A stretch of 64,000 nt of DNA from Sphingomonas adhaesiva (GCF_002374855.1 NZ_NWVC01000002.1:310001-374000), one strand, 5' to 3'. Positions 43,907 to 53,052 are shown, counted from the stretch's first letter. Numbers and translations are program-made. Notes: generated by a model not told the origin, from the sequence alone.

Positions 43907-45562
43907 ATGCTGACCGCTCTATCCATCCGCGACGTCGTGCTGATCGAGGCGCTGGAGCTGGAATTCGGCGCCGGCCTGGGCGTGCTGACCGGTGAAACCG
44001 GCGCGGGCAAGTCGATCCTGCTCGACGCATTGGGGCTGGCGCTGGGGCGGCGCGGCGACAGCGCGCTGGTGCGCAGCGGCGCGAACCAGGCGGTCGTCAC
44101 CGCGACGTTCGACGCACCTGACGTGGTCACCGCGCTGCTGGCCGACAACGGCTGGGACATCGACGCGGGCGAGCCGCTGATCGTGCGGCGCATCGTCAAG
44201 GCCGACGGCGGCAGCCGCGGCTTCATCAACGACCAGCCCGCCTCCGCCTCCCTGCTGCGCGAGATCGGCGGGATGCTGGTGGAGATCCACGGCCAGCACG
44301 ACGACCGCGGGCTGCTGGCGGCGGCGGGGCACCGGACGCTGCTGGACGCCTATGCGCGCGGCGGCACGCGCGAGGTGGCGGCGGCGCATGCCGCGTGGCG
44401 CGCGGCGGAGGAGGCGCTGGCGACCGCCCGCGATGGCATCGCCGCGGCGCAGCGCGATCGCGACTGGCTGGAACATGCCGTCGCCGAACTGAGCGCGCTG
44501 GCGCCCGAGGCCGGCGAGGAGGAAACGCTGGCGGAACGCCGCCGGACGATGCAGCGCGCCGAGAAGATCGCCAGCGACCTGGACGCGGTGACCGAGCATC
44601 TGGAGGGCGGCGCGGGCGCGATGACGCACCTGCGCCAGGCCGCGCGCGTGCTGGAACGGATCGCGGGCGACCATCCCGCGCTCGCCGAGGCGCTGGCGGC
44701 GGTGGACCGCGCGGTGATCGAGGGTGCGGTGGCGGAGGAGAAATTGCGCGACGCCGCGCTGGCGCTGATGCACGATCCCCGCCAGCTGGAGGAGGACGAG
44801 GCGCGGCTGTTTGAACTGCGCGCGATGGCGCGCAAGCACCGCGTCCAGCCCGACGACCTGGCCGCGCTGGAACAGGAATTGCGCGAGCGGCTGGAACGGC
44901 TGAACGCGGGCGAGAACGGGCTGGCGGATCTCGACGCGCGGGTCGCGGCGACGCGCGCGGCCTATCGCGATGCGGCGCAGGCGCTGACGGCGATCCGTAC
45001 CGAGGCGGCGGCGCGACTCGACGCGGCGGTGGCCGGGGAACTGGCGCCGCTGAAGCTGGACGCGGCACGCTTCCGCACCGTCGTCGCGCCGCTGGACGAG
45101 CGCGACTGGTCCGCCGCGGGGCAGGATCGCGTGGAATTCGAGATCGCCACCAACCCCGGCGCGCCGTTCGGCCCGCTGGCGAAGATCGCCAGCGGCGGCG
45201 AATTGTCGCGCTTCATCCTGGCGCTGAAGGTCGCGCTGGCGGAAACCGGCGGTGCGGCGACGATGATCTTCGACGAGATCGACCGCGGCGTCGGCGGCGC
45301 GGTGGCCAGCGCGATCGGCGAGCGGCTGGCGCGGCTGGCGGAGGCGACGCAGCTGCTGGTGGTGACGCACAGCCCGCAGGTGGCGGCACGCGGCGCGGCG
45401 CACCTGCTGATCGCCAAGTCGAGCGACGGGACGGTCACGCGCACCGGCGTGCGCCCGCTGGACAGCGACGAACGCCGCGAGGAAATCGCGCGGATGCTGT
45501 CCGGCGCGACCGTCACCGACGAAGCGCGCGCGCAGGCGCAGCGGCTGCTGGAGACGGCGTAG
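43907..45562 (+). CDS. recN: DNA repair protein RecN
   Basis: 551 residues. SMC-like ATPase in double-strand break repair. Head: LSIRDVVLIEALELEFGAGL, Walker A GETGAGKS near residue 29. Long coiled-coil arms about 160-375. C-terminal ABC signature SGGELSRF, Walker B TMIFDEIDRGVGG and VVTHSPQVAARG. Start at 43907 is set by family N-terminus with AGGGAG upstream. No LexA box is obvious before it. It ends at a large repeat-rich gap. Confidence 0.96.
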   Translation: MLTALSIRDVVLIEALELEFGAGLGVLTGETGAGKSILLDALGLALGRRGDSALVRSGANQAVVTATFDAPDVVTALLADNGWDIDAGEPLIVRRIVKADGGSRGFINDQPASASLLREIGGMLVEIHGQHDDRGLLAAAGHRTLLDAYARGGTREVAAAHAAWRAAEEALATARDGIAAAQRDRDWLEHAVAELSALAPEAGEEETLAERRRTMQRAEKIASDLDAVTEHLEGGAGAMTHLRQAARVLERIAGDHPALAEALAAVDRAVIEGAVAEEKLRDAALALMHDPRQLEEDEARLFELRAMARKHRVQPDDLAALEQELRERLERLNAGENGLADLDARVAATRAAYRDAAQALTAIRTEAAARLDAAVAGELAPLKLDAARFRTVVAPLDERDWSAAGQDRVEFEIATNPGAPFGPLAKIASGGELSRFILALKVALAETGGAATMIFDEIDRGVGGAVASAIGERLARLAEATQLLVVTHSPQVAARGAAHLLIAKSSDGTVTRTGVRPLDSDERREEIARMLSGATVTDEARAQAQRLLETA

Positions 45563-45634
45563 CGGCCGGGTGCGGCGCGGCGGGTTGGCACCGTCCGGTG
45601 GTGGGCGATGCCGCGTGGCGCACGACCATGCGAA

Positions 45635-46050
45635 GAAGAAGCGGTTCACGCAGAGGCGCGGAGACGCGGAGAGTTGCGGCCGATCGTAGGCGTCGTGGCG
45701 GCACCGGCCGAGGACATGATGAGAGACGCTTCGTGGGGAACCGCTCTTCCCGGCTGTGCTATGCGCCGGGGCCACACCGTCGTCCCAGCGAAGGCTGGGA
45801 CCTCCCTGTTGCCGGCCGTCCCGACCGCCACGCAGAGACCCCAGCTTTCGCTGGGGTGACGGGTTTGGATTGGGTTCACGCGAAGACGCGAAGACGCAAA
45901 GAGGTGGGATTTCGCGGCGAGGAGGCACGACGACGCGAAGCGTCTTTGCATCGCCACCCTGCGATGCGGCGACGGCAAGGGTGATCGGCGACCATCCCCC
46001 GCGCCTCCGCGCCTCCGCGTGAACCCCTTCTTCTTCGCGTCTTCGCGTGA
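45635..46050. repeat. Nested inverted repeats filling the recN-map gap
   Basis: Outer pair: 45635-45669 and 45999-46033, inverted, 32 of 35 positions alike (GAAGAAG, GGTTCACGC, GAGGCGCGGAG core). Inner pair: 45876-45894 and 46032-46050, inverted and identical over 19 bases (TCACGCGAAGACGCGAAGA). Between them are small perfect palindromes GACGC-GAA-GCGTC (45932-45944) and GCATCGC-6-GCGATGC (45948-45967). Family A REP pairs lie inside and beside it. The whole 612-base gap (45563-46174) has no recognisable gene. Confidence 0.85.
45779..45861. repeat. Family A REP pair inside the nested element
   Basis: CGTCCCAGCGAAGGCTGGGA(CCT) near 45781 and GAGACCCCAGCTTTCGCTGG(GGTGACG) near 45835 face each other. 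Confidence 0.85.
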
Positions 46051-46063
46051 TCAACCTTCGGTC

Positions 46064-46145
46064 CGCCCCACCGAAGGCTGGGGCCTCGCCGTTGCCGGCC
46101 GTTTCGCCCGCCCCATAAAGACCCCAGCCTTCGCTGGGGGTGACG
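46064..46145. repeat. Family A REP pair upstream of the map stop
   Basis: CGCCCCACCGAAGGCTGGGG(CCT) at 46064-46086 and AGACCCCAGCCTTCGCTGGG(GGTGACG) at 46119-46145 face each other. It lies 30 bases beyond the 3' end of map. Confidence 0.82.
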
Positions 46146-46174
46146 TGGGGGCCAGGCGAACCGGGACGCGGGGA

Positions 46175-46999
46175 TCAATACGGCGGCTGGTGCAGCCCTG
46201 CGGGGGAGGCGGTGAAGATTTCGCAGCCGTCCTCGGTGATGCCGATCGAATGTTCGAACTGCGCCGACAGCGAGCGGTCGCGCGTCACCGCGGTCCAGCC
46301 GTCGTCGAGCAGCTTCACGTCGGGGCGGCCGATGTTGATCATCGGTTCGATCGTGAAGATCATCCCCGGGCGCAATTCAGGCCCGGTCCCGGGGCGGCCG
46401 GCGTGCACCACTTCGGGCGCATCGTGGAACAGCCGGCCGACGCCATGGCCGCAGAAATCGCGGACCACGCCATAGCGGTGCGCCTCGGCATGGCGCTGGA
46501 TCGCGTTGGCGACGTCACCCATGTGGTTGCCGGGCTTCGCCTGCTCGATGCCGATCATCAGGCATTCGTAGGTGACGTCGACCAGCCGCCGCGCCTTCAG
46601 CGGCACGTCGCCGATCAGGTACATGCGGCTGGTGTCGCCGTGCCAGCCGTCGACGATCGGCGTGACGTCGACATTGACGATATCGCCCGATTTCAGCGGC
46701 TTGTCCGCCGGGATGCCGTGGCAGACGACGTGGTTGATCGAAATGCAGCTGGAATGGGTGTAGCCGCGATAGCCGAGCGTCGCGGGCACGCCCCCGCCGG
46801 CCAGAACGAAATCGTAGATCAGCCGGTCGATCTCCGCCGTGGTCACGCCGGGCACCATGTGCGGCACCAGCATGTCGAGCGTTTCGGCGGCCAGCCGCCC
46901 GGCCTTGTGCATGCCCGCAAAGGCTTCGCGGCCATGCAGCTTGATGGCGCCGTTGCGCCCGAGCGGCGCATCGCTGGTGACGGTCACATATTCGGTCAT
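46175..46999 (-). CDS. map: Methionine aminopeptidase, type I
   Basis: 274 residues from MTEYVTVTSD. Removes the initiator Met. All five metal ligands are visible: Asp in VNVDVTPIVDGWHGDTSRMY (two Asp), His in FCGHGVGRLFHDAP, Glu in GMIFTIEPMINIG and Glu in SAQFEHSIGIT. The N-terminus is about 20 residues longer than E. coli Map. An ATG two codons upstream (47005) is also possible. Divergent from the CinA-like gene with 51 bases between starts. Confidence 0.96.
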   Translation of the reverse strand: MTEYVTVTSDAPLGRNGAIKLHGREAFAGMHKAGRLAAETLDMLVPHMVPGVTTAEIDRLIYDFVLAGGGVPATLGYRGYTHSSCISINHVVCHGIPADKPLKSGDIVNVDVTPIVDGWHGDTSRMYLIGDVPLKARRLVDVTYECLMIGIEQAKPGNHMGDVANAIQRHAEAHRYGVVRDFCGHGVGRLFHDAPEVVHAGRPGTGPELRPGMIFTIEPMINIGRPDVKLLDDGWTAVTRDRSLSAQFEHSIGITEDGCEIFTASPAGLHQPPY

Positions 47000-47050
47000 G
47001 CGCACCGATATAGCGTGGCGTGCGCGCGATGGCGAGGTTATGCCCGCATC

Positions 47051-47809
47051 ATGGCAAGCGAACGCATCTGGACCGCGGCATTGGTGGTGATCGGCGACGA
47101 GATTCTATCCGGCCGAACGCAGGACAAGAATGTCGCGCAGATCGCGCAATGGCTGAACGTCCAGGGCATCCGCCTGGCCGAGGTGCGCGTCGTCGCCGAC
47201 CGCGAGGAAGCGATCGTCGAGGCGGTCAACACGCTGCGCGCGCGTAACGACTATCTGTTTACCACCGGCGGGATCGGGCCGACGCACGACGACATCACCG
47301 TCGACGCGATCGCCGCCGCGCTGGGCGTCGGTGTGATCCACCATCCGGAGGCGGTGGCGGTGCTGGAGCGTTACTATGCCACGCGCGGCGGCGCGACCGA
47401 GGCGCGGCTGCGCATGGCGCGCGTGCCGGAGGGCGCGGGGCTGATCGAGAACCGGATGAGCGGCGCGCCGGGCATCCGCATCGGCAACATCTTCATCATG
47501 GCCGGCGTGCCGCATATCACCGCCGGGATGCTCGACGCGCTGACCGGGACGCTGGAGGGCGGGCGCCCGGTCGTCAGCAAGACGATCGGCAGCTGGGTCG
47601 CCGAAAGCGAGGTCGCCGACCTGCTGCGCGAGGCGGAGCGCGCGCACGACGGCGTGGCGATCGGCAGCTATCCGTTCTTTCGCGACGGGCGCACCGGCGC
47701 CAATTTCGTCGTCCGCAGCCCGGACGAGGCGGCGGTCGACGCCTGCCTGGCCGACGTCGCCGAGCGGCTGGCCGCGGCGGGCCATGCCGCGACGCCGGGC
47801 GGGATCTGA
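47051..47809 (+). CDS. CinA-type molybdopterin-binding domain protein
   Basis: 252 residues containing only the MoCF-biosynthesis-like domain of CinA: AALVVIGDEILSGRTQDKNV, EVRVVADREEAIVEAV, YLFTTGGIGPTHDDITVDAIAAALG, AGVPHITAGMLD. The C-terminal nicotinamide-nucleotide amidase domain of full CinA (PncC) is missing, as in many alphaproteobacterial YfaY/COG1058-type proteins. Related domains act as ADP-ribose or CoA pyrophosphatases. Function here is uncertain. Three bases separate it from the OsmC gene. Confidence 0.88.
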   Translation: MASERIWTAALVVIGDEILSGRTQDKNVAQIAQWLNVQGIRLAEVRVVADREEAIVEAVNTLRARNDYLFTTGGIGPTHDDITVDAIAAALGVGVIHHPEAVAVLERYYATRGGATEARLRMARVPEGAGLIENRMSGAPGIRIGNIFIMAGVPHITAGMLDALTGTLEGGRPVVSKTIGSWVAESEVADLLREAERAHDGVAIGSYPFFRDGRTGANFVVRSPDEAAVDACLADVAERLAAAGHAATPGGI

Positions 47810-47812
47810 CCC

Positions 47813-48289
47813 GTGGCGGGGCGCACGCATCACTATCGCGTGCGTGTCGACTGGACCGGCAACACCGGCGCCGGCACCGCGGGTTATCGCGGGTACGAGC
47901 GCGCACATGACGTCAGCGGCGCGGGCAAGGACCATGCGATCGCCGGATCGTCCGACCCGGCGTTCCGCGGCGACGCAGCGCGCTGGAATCCCGAGGAGCT
48001 GCTGGTCGCCTCGCTGAGCGCGTGCCACCAATTATGGTATCTGTCGCTGTGCGCCGAGGCGGGGGTGATCGTCACCGCCTATCACGACGATGCCGCGGGC
48101 GAGATGATCGAGGAAGCCGATGGCGGCGGGCGGTTCGTGTCGGTGACGCTCAACCCGCAGGTGACGATCGCGGCGGGCAGCGATGCGGACGTCGCGCACG
48201 CGCTGCACGAGCGTGCGCATCACCTGTGCTTCATCGCGCGATCGGTGGCGTTTCCGGTGCGGTGCGCGCCGGTCGTGACGCGCGGCTGA
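47813..48289 (+). CDS. OsmC-family protein
   Basis: 158 residues, GTG start three bases after the upstream stop. OsmC fold: YRVRVDWTGNTG at the N-terminus, AGSSDPAFRGDAARWNPEELLV, ASLSACHQLWYLSLCAEAGV with the first redox Cys, and HHLCFIARSVAFPV with the second. Family members are thiol-dependent hydroperoxide reductases of organic peroxides. YhfA-like subgroup. Likely co-transcribed with the CinA-like gene. Confidence 0.9.
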   Translation: MAGRTHHYRVRVDWTGNTGAGTAGYRGYERAHDVSGAGKDHAIAGSSDPAFRGDAARWNPEELLVASLSACHQLWYLSLCAEAGVIVTAYHDDAAGEMIEEADGGGRFVSVTLNPQVTIAAGSDADVAHALHERAHHLCFIARSVAFPVRCAPVVTRG

Positions 48290-48355
48290 ATACCCCCCGC
48301 TGCCGCCAAAACCGGCACGCGCCGCGCCACTGCCCAATCGTTGAGCAACAGTTAA

Positions 48356-48817
<462 letters not shown>

Positions 48818-48834
48818 CCTTTCCCTTTTTCTAC

Positions 48835-48898
48835 GTCACCCCAGCGGAAGCTGGGGTCTTCTAGTTACGGCGAGACCCCAGCTCCCGCTGGGGTGACG
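48835..48898. repeat. Family A REP pair between glnB and glnA
   Basis: Two 26-base arms, starting CGTCACCCCAGC and ending in its inverted form, mismatch at one position only, with 12 bases between. Each arm is also palindromic. A long hairpin could form in the glnB-glnA mRNA. It lies 24 bases before the glnA start. Confidence 0.9.
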
Positions 48899-48921
48899 CA
48901 AACCCGAGAGAGAGAAGCATC

Positions 48922-50334
48922 ATGGCGAACACGGCCGCAGACGTTCTGAAGAAGATCAAGGAAGAGGAGATCGAGTGGGTCGATCTGCGCTTCACCGATC
49001 CCAAGGGCAAGTGGCAGCACCTGACCATGGTCGCCTCGGTCATGGGCGAGGACGAGTGGACCGACGGCCTGATGTTCGACGGCAGCTCGATCGAGGGCTG
49101 GAAGGCGATCAACGAATCGGACATGATCCTGAAGCCGGATCTGGACGCGGTGTACACCGACCCCTTCTCCGCCACGCCGATGCTGATCGTGTTCTGCGAC
49201 ATCGTCGAGCCGTCGACCGGTGAGGGCTATGCCCGCGACCCGCGCACCACCGCGAAGCGCGCCGAGGCGTATCTGGCGACGACCGGGATCGGCGACACCG
49301 TGTATGTCGGGCCGGAAGCCGAATTCTTCATGTTCGACGACGTGAGGTTCGAAACCGCCTACAACACCAGCTACTTCAAGATCGACGACATCGAGCTGCC
49401 GACCAACACCGGCCGCGATTACGAGGGCGGCAACCTGGGCCACCGTCCGCGCGCCAAGGGCGGCTATTTCCCGGTCGCGCCGGTCGATTCGGCGGTCGAC
49501 ATCCGTGGCGAGATGGTCACCACGATGCTGGAAATGGGCCTGCCGTGCGACAAGCACCACCATGAGGTGGCCGCCGCGCAGCACGAACTGGGCCTGACGT
49601 TCGGCACGCTGACCACCACCGCCGACCGGATGCAGATCTACAAGTATGTCGTGCACCAGGTCGCGCACGCCTATGGCAAGTCGGCGACGTTCATGCCCAA
49701 GCCGATCAAGGAAGATAACGGCTCGGGGATGCACACGCACTTCTCGATCTGGAACGGCAAGGAGCCGCTGTTCGCGGGCAACGGCTATGCCGGGCTGTCG
49801 GAAACCTGCCTGTACTTCATCGGCGGCATCATCAAGCACGCCAAGGCGGTCAACGCCTTCACCAACCCGACCACCAACAGCTACAAGCGGCTGGTGCCGG
49901 GCTACGAGGCGCCGGTGCTGCTCGCCTATTCGGCGCGCAACCGTTCGGCATCGTGCCGCATCCCGTACGGCACCGGCCCGAAGAGCAAGCGCGTCGAGGT
50001 GCGCTTCCCCGACGCGATGGCCAACCCGTACCTGGCCTATGCCGCGCTGATGATGGCGGGTCTGGACGGCATCCAGAACAAGATCCATCCGGGCGAGGCG
50101 ATGGACAAGAACCTGTACGACCTGCCCCCGGCGGAGCTGGCCGAAGTCCCGACCGTCTGCGCCTCACTGCGCGAGGCGCTGGAATCGCTCCAGGCCGACC
50201 ACGACTTCCTGCTGAAGGGCGACGTGTTCACCAAAGACCAGATCGAGGCCTATATCGAGCTGAAGTGGGCCGACGTCGCGCGCTGGGAAATGACCCCCAG
50301 CCCGGTCGAGTTCGACATGTACTACAGCGCCTGA
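48922..50334 (+). CDS. glnA: Glutamine synthetase, type I
   Basis: 470 residues, dodecameric GS that makes glutamine from glutamate, ammonia and ATP. Signatures: [100 protein letters not shown], and the C-terminal adenylylation Tyr in [10 protein letters not shown] (GSI-beta type, regulated by GlnE). RBS GAGAGAGAAGC precedes the ATG. A strong terminator follows 30 bases after the stop, ending the glnB-glnA unit. Confidence 0.98.
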   Translation: MANTAADVLKKIKEEEIEWVDLRFTDPKGKWQHLTMVASVMGEDEWTDGLMFDGSSIEGWKAINESDMILKPDLDAVYTDPFSATPMLIVFCDIVEPSTGEGYARDPRTTAKRAEAYLATTGIGDTVYVGPEAEFFMFDDVRFETAYNTSYFKIDDIELPTNTGRDYEGGNLGHRPRAKGGYFPVAPVDSAVDIRGEMVTTMLEMGLPCDKHHHEVAAAQHELGLTFGTLTTTADRMQIYKYVVHQVAHAYGKSATFMPKPIKEDNGSGMHTHFSIWNGKEPLFAGNGYAGLSETCLYFIGGIIKHAKAVNAFTNPTTNSYKRLVPGYEAPVLLAYSARNRSASCRIPYGTGPKSKRVEVRFPDAMANPYLAYAALMMAGLDGIQNKIHPGEAMDKNLYDLPPAELAEVPTVCASLREALESLQADHDFLLKGDVFTKDQIEAYIELKWADVARWEMTPSPVEFDMYYSA

Positions 50335-50364
50335 TCATCGCACCCGCGACGTAACGGCAAAGGG

Positions 50365-50398
50365 GGCGTCCGGAGCGATCCGGGCGCCTCTTTTTTTT
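50365..50398 (+). terminator. Rho-independent terminator of glnA
   Basis: Ten-base stem GGCGTCCGGA / TCCGGGCGCC (one G-T pair) with GCGA loop, followed by TC and eight T residues. It lies about 30 bases after the glnA stop codon. Confidence 0.95.
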
Positions 50399-50448
50399 GG
50401 GCAGGGACTGCCGGGGGAGCGGCGGTAGGTTTTGGTGCGTGCCGTTTC

Positions 50449-50577
50449 GTCGCCCCTGCGCAGGCAGGGGCCTATCGCTGTGTCGTCCCGCGCGACGGTG
50501 GACCCACGAGCGCAGCCGATGAGTCGACGGTTCCACGTGCAGCAACAGACATAGGCCCCTGCCTGCGCAGGGGCGAC
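50449..50577. repeat. Family C composite repeat, copy 1 (129 bases)
   Basis: Begins GTCGCCCCTGCGCAGGCAGG(GGCCTAT) and ends with its inverted form. Internal blocks CGCTGTGTCGT, GATGAGTCGACGGTTCC and CAACAGACAT are shared with copy 2 at 50700-50828. Lies in the 708-base gap between glnA and gcrA (50335-51042), where no gene is seen. Confidence 0.85.
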
Positions 50578-50699
50578 GGGTCAGGTCAGCGCGGTCAGCC
50601 GTGGTTCGCGACCGGCATTGGCCGCCTGCCACCATCACCCACGTTGTCGCAGCGAAAAACGTGACCTCGCAGGACAGACGCGCCCTGCCCTCCCGCTTC

Positions 50700-50828
50700 G
50701 TCGCCCCTGCACAGGCAGGGGCCTATCGCTGTGTCGTGCCGCGCGGCGGTAGACACACGGGGGACGCCGATGAGTCGACGGTTCCTCGGGACGCGACAGA
50801 CATGGGCCCCTGCCTGCGCAGGGGCGAC
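50700..50828. repeat. Family C composite repeat, copy 2 (129 bases)
   Basis: Same orientation and exactly the same length as copy 1, with the same inverted ends and central GATGAGTCGACGGTTCC block. Most differences are point changes; the stretch between GACGGT and GATGAG differs more. Confidence 0.85.
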
Positions 50829-50860
50829 GGCGTGGGGCGGGCGATACCGCTTTCCCCGTG

Positions 50861-50968
50861 GAGGCCCCAGCCTTCGCTGGGGCGACGTGAGAGGTATTGG
50901 ATGGCCCTACGCGGCGATGCGGGAGGACCGGTGGCTCTCCCCCGTCATCCCAGCGAAGGCTGGGATCT
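50861..50968. repeat. Two family A half-palindromes, back to back
   Basis: GAGGCCCCAGCCTTCGCTGG(GGCGACG) at 50861-50887 and GTCATCCCAGCGAAGGCTGG(GATCT) at 50944-50968. The order is reversed relative to the other family A pairs (right half first). Confidence 0.8.
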
Positions 50969-51042
50969 CCCGCGGAGGAGGATGCCGCTCCCCCATGAAG
51001 ACTCCTGCCTGCGCCGGTGACGCCCCCCTTCCGCGCGCGCGG

Positions 51043-51819
51043 TCAGCGTGCGCGCGGGCCGCCGAAGGGGAGCGGGGGGGCGCCGCGGCGGTCGCGGCGG
51101 GGGAGCTGCGCCTGATAGGCGTGGCCGCAATGCGCGACGCAATAGGGGAAACCGGGGTTCACCTTCTCACCGCAGAAGTGGAAGTCCGGCTCGCCCGGGT
51201 GGCCAAGCGGCCACTTGCAGATCTTGTCGTTGAGATCGAGCAGCGACGTCTTGTCGGCATATTCCGGCGCGGTGCGCGCGGGGACCAGCCGGCGCGGCGG
51301 CGCGGGAGCGATCGGCGGCTGCTGTTCGCCCGGCGCCTGGCGGACGAAGCCGCCGGGACCGACCGAGCGCAGGATCGGCTGCGGCGCGGGCGTCGGCGCC
51401 GCGGGTTCGTCGGCATCGTCCGGCTCCGCCGCGGGGGCGACGGGCGGGCGGGCGGCGGCCTCACGCGGGGCGGCGGGGGCGGTCGAGAACGGCGGTGGGG
51501 CGGCCGGGGCAGGCGCCGGACGCGCGGCAACCGCCGGGGCCGGCGGCGGCGCGACCGGTTCGGCGGGCGGCGGCGCAGCGGAAGAAGTAGAGGCGGCGGC
51601 GGCAGGTGCCGGCGGCGCGGCGGCGGCCTTCTCCGCGGCGGCGCGCGCCTCCTCCTTGCTGACCACCGGCGAGGGACGCGATTGCAGCCCGAGTCGATGC
51701 GCCTTGCCGATCACCGCATTGCGGCTGACCCCACCCAGCGCCTCGGCGATCTGGCTGGCGGTCTGCCCGGCTTCCCACATCGTCTTGAGCGTATCGATCC
51801 GCTCGTCGGTCCACGACAT
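51043..51819 (-). CDS. gcrA: Cell-cycle regulator GcrA
   Basis: 258 residues. N-terminal DNA-binding domain: MSWTDERIDTLKTMWEAGQT, ASQIAEALGGVSRNAVIGKAHRLGL, the GcrA hallmark helix-turn-helix. A Pro/Ala-rich linker of about 130 residues follows. The C-terminal domain (CKWPLGHPGEPDFHFCGEKV, PGFPYCVAHCGHAYQ) holds four cysteines and in Caulobacter binds sigma-70 region 2. GcrA acts at promoters methylated at GANTC by CcrM. At 258 residues it is longer than Caulobacter GcrA (about 170), through the linker. Divergent from the ABC permease gene. Confidence 0.96.
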   Translation of the reverse strand: MSWTDERIDTLKTMWEAGQTASQIAEALGGVSRNAVIGKAHRLGLQSRPSPVVSKEEARAAAEKAAAAPPAPAAAASTSSAAPPPAEPVAPPPAPAVAARPAPAPAAPPPFSTAPAAPREAAARPPVAPAAEPDDADEPAAPTPAPQPILRSVGPGGFVRQAPGEQQPPIAPAPPRRLVPARTAPEYADKTSLLDLNDKICKWPLGHPGEPDFHFCGEKVNPGFPYCVAHCGHAYQAQLPRRDRRGAPPLPFGGPRAR

Positions 51820-51879
51820 TCTAGTTTCCTCATGCGTGCCGGTTGCGGGCAGCCGCGCCAGCGTCTACCCGCAGACGCG

Positions 51880-52734
51880 ATGAGCAGCCAGCCCTCCCCC
51901 GGTCGTCAACTTCCGTCAGGCGTCAGGCACGCCCCCGGCGAACCGGTGATCCGGAACGTCAACTGGGGCGGCTTGAAGACGCTCTATGTGAAGGAGGTGC
52001 GCCGTTTCTTCAAGGTGCAGCTCCAGACGATCTGGGCACCCGCGATCACGACGCTGCTGTTCCTGGTCATCTTCACCGTCGCCAGCGGCGCTCGGACCCC
52101 GGTGCGCGTGGGGGGCGAGGTGGTGCCCTTCGCCGATTTCGTCGCGCCCGGGCTGATCGTGATGGGGATGCTGCAGAACGCCTTCGCCAACGCCAGCTTC
52201 TCGCTGCTGGTGGGCAAGATCCAGGGCAATATCGTCGATTACCTGCAACCGCCGCTGTCCACCGCAGAATTGCTGGCGGCGCTGACCGGCGCGGCGGTGA
52301 CGCGCGCGTTCCTGGTCGGGTGCGCGGTGTTCCTGGCGATGTCGCTGTGGCCGGGCGTCCACGTCACCCCGCGCCACCCCGGCGCGGTGCTGTGGTTCGG
52401 GCTGCTGGGATCGGCGTTCCTGGCGCTGGTGGGCGTGCTGACGTCGATCTGGGCGGAAAAGTTCGATCATGCCGCCGCGGTCACCAATTTCGTCGTCGCG
52501 CCGCTGACGTTGCTGTCCGGCACCTTCTATTCGGTCGATCACCTGGCCCCGGCATTCCGCGCGTTCAGCCATGTGAACCCGTTCTTCTACGTCATCTCCG
52601 GCTTCCGCTACGGCTTCCTGGGCACCGCCGATTCGCCGGTGCTGACGGGCAGCGTGGTGATCCTGGCGCTGGACGTCGCGCTGGCGACCTTGTGCTACGT
52701 GCTGCTGCGCCGCGGGTGGAAGCTGAAGAGCTGA
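51880..52734 (+). CDS. ABC-2 type transporter permease
   Basis: 284 residues from MSSQPSPG; an in-frame ATG at 51832 would add 16. Six transmembrane helices: IWAPAITTLLFLVIFTVASG, FADFVAPGLIVMGMLQNAFANA (ABC-2 signature region), AAVTRAFLVGCAVFLAMSLW, VLWFGLLGSAFLALVGVLTSI, FVVAPLTLLSGTFYSVDHLA, VVILALDVALATLCYVLLRR. Similar permeases export polysaccharides, lipids or drugs. No ATP-binding subunit is adjacent in this window. Substrate unknown. Confidence 0.9.
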   Translation: MSSQPSPGRQLPSGVRHAPGEPVIRNVNWGGLKTLYVKEVRRFFKVQLQTIWAPAITTLLFLVIFTVASGARTPVRVGGEVVPFADFVAPGLIVMGMLQNAFANASFSLLVGKIQGNIVDYLQPPLSTAELLAALTGAAVTRAFLVGCAVFLAMSLWPGVHVTPRHPGAVLWFGLLGSAFLALVGVLTSIWAEKFDHAAAVTNFVVAPLTLLSGTFYSVDHLAPAFRAFSHVNPFFYVISGFRYGFLGTADSPVLTGSVVILALDVALATLCYVLLRRGWKLKS

Positions 52735-52821
52735 GGGTGGCGTTTTCGCGCCCGCGATGCTATATGGGGACCATCGCTGCCACATATGCCGTAGGCGGCA
52801 GCGACTGAGAGACCGAGTGCG

Positions 52822-52841
52822 CTCCCGCTTACAGATGGGAG
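52822..52841 (+). promoter_or_regulatory. Hairpin that includes the ribosome-binding site of the next gene
   Basis: CTCCC at 52822-52826 can pair with GGGAG at 52837-52841. GGGAG is the ribosome site of the gene starting at 52849, seven bases away. A stronger hairpin (CGCTGCC / GGCAGCG, 52775-52803) precedes it. Structure is only five pairs, so this is a hint of leader control, not proof. Confidence 0.35.
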
Positions 52842-52848
52842 AGCCGAC

Positions 52849-53052
52849 ATGGACCTCAACTACCTCCTCCACCGCCAGCAGGTATCGCTGATGAAGGCCG
52901 CCGCCGCGGTCTGCCGCGAGGCGCGCTACAGCCATGCGCTGATGGCGCAGGGCTATGCCCGGCGCATCAACGAACGCCTCCATGGCCTGCGCGACAGCGA
53001 CACTCTGCTGATGGACGAGGCGCTGCACCCCCCCGGGCTGGCCGCCGTCTGA
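52849..53052 (+). CDS. Small helical protein, unknown function
   Basis: 67 residues: MDLNYLLHRQQVSLMKAAAAVCREARYSHALMAQGYARRI is the first part, then a polar segment and PPGLAAV end. Strongly helical with a GGGAG ribosome site. Short proteins starting MDLNYL.HRQQ are common and uncharacterised in sphingomonads. It is followed 44 bases later by another tiny gene, likely on one transcript. Confidence 0.7.
   Translation: MDLNYLLHRQQVSLMKAAAAVCREARYSHALMAQGYARRINERLHGLRDSDTLLMDEALHPPGLAAV

Noticed and set aside
50449..50828. Regularly spaced repeats that might be a CRISPR array
   Set aside because: Only two long units, each palindromic with conserved interior, no unique spacers of equal size and no cas genes nearby.
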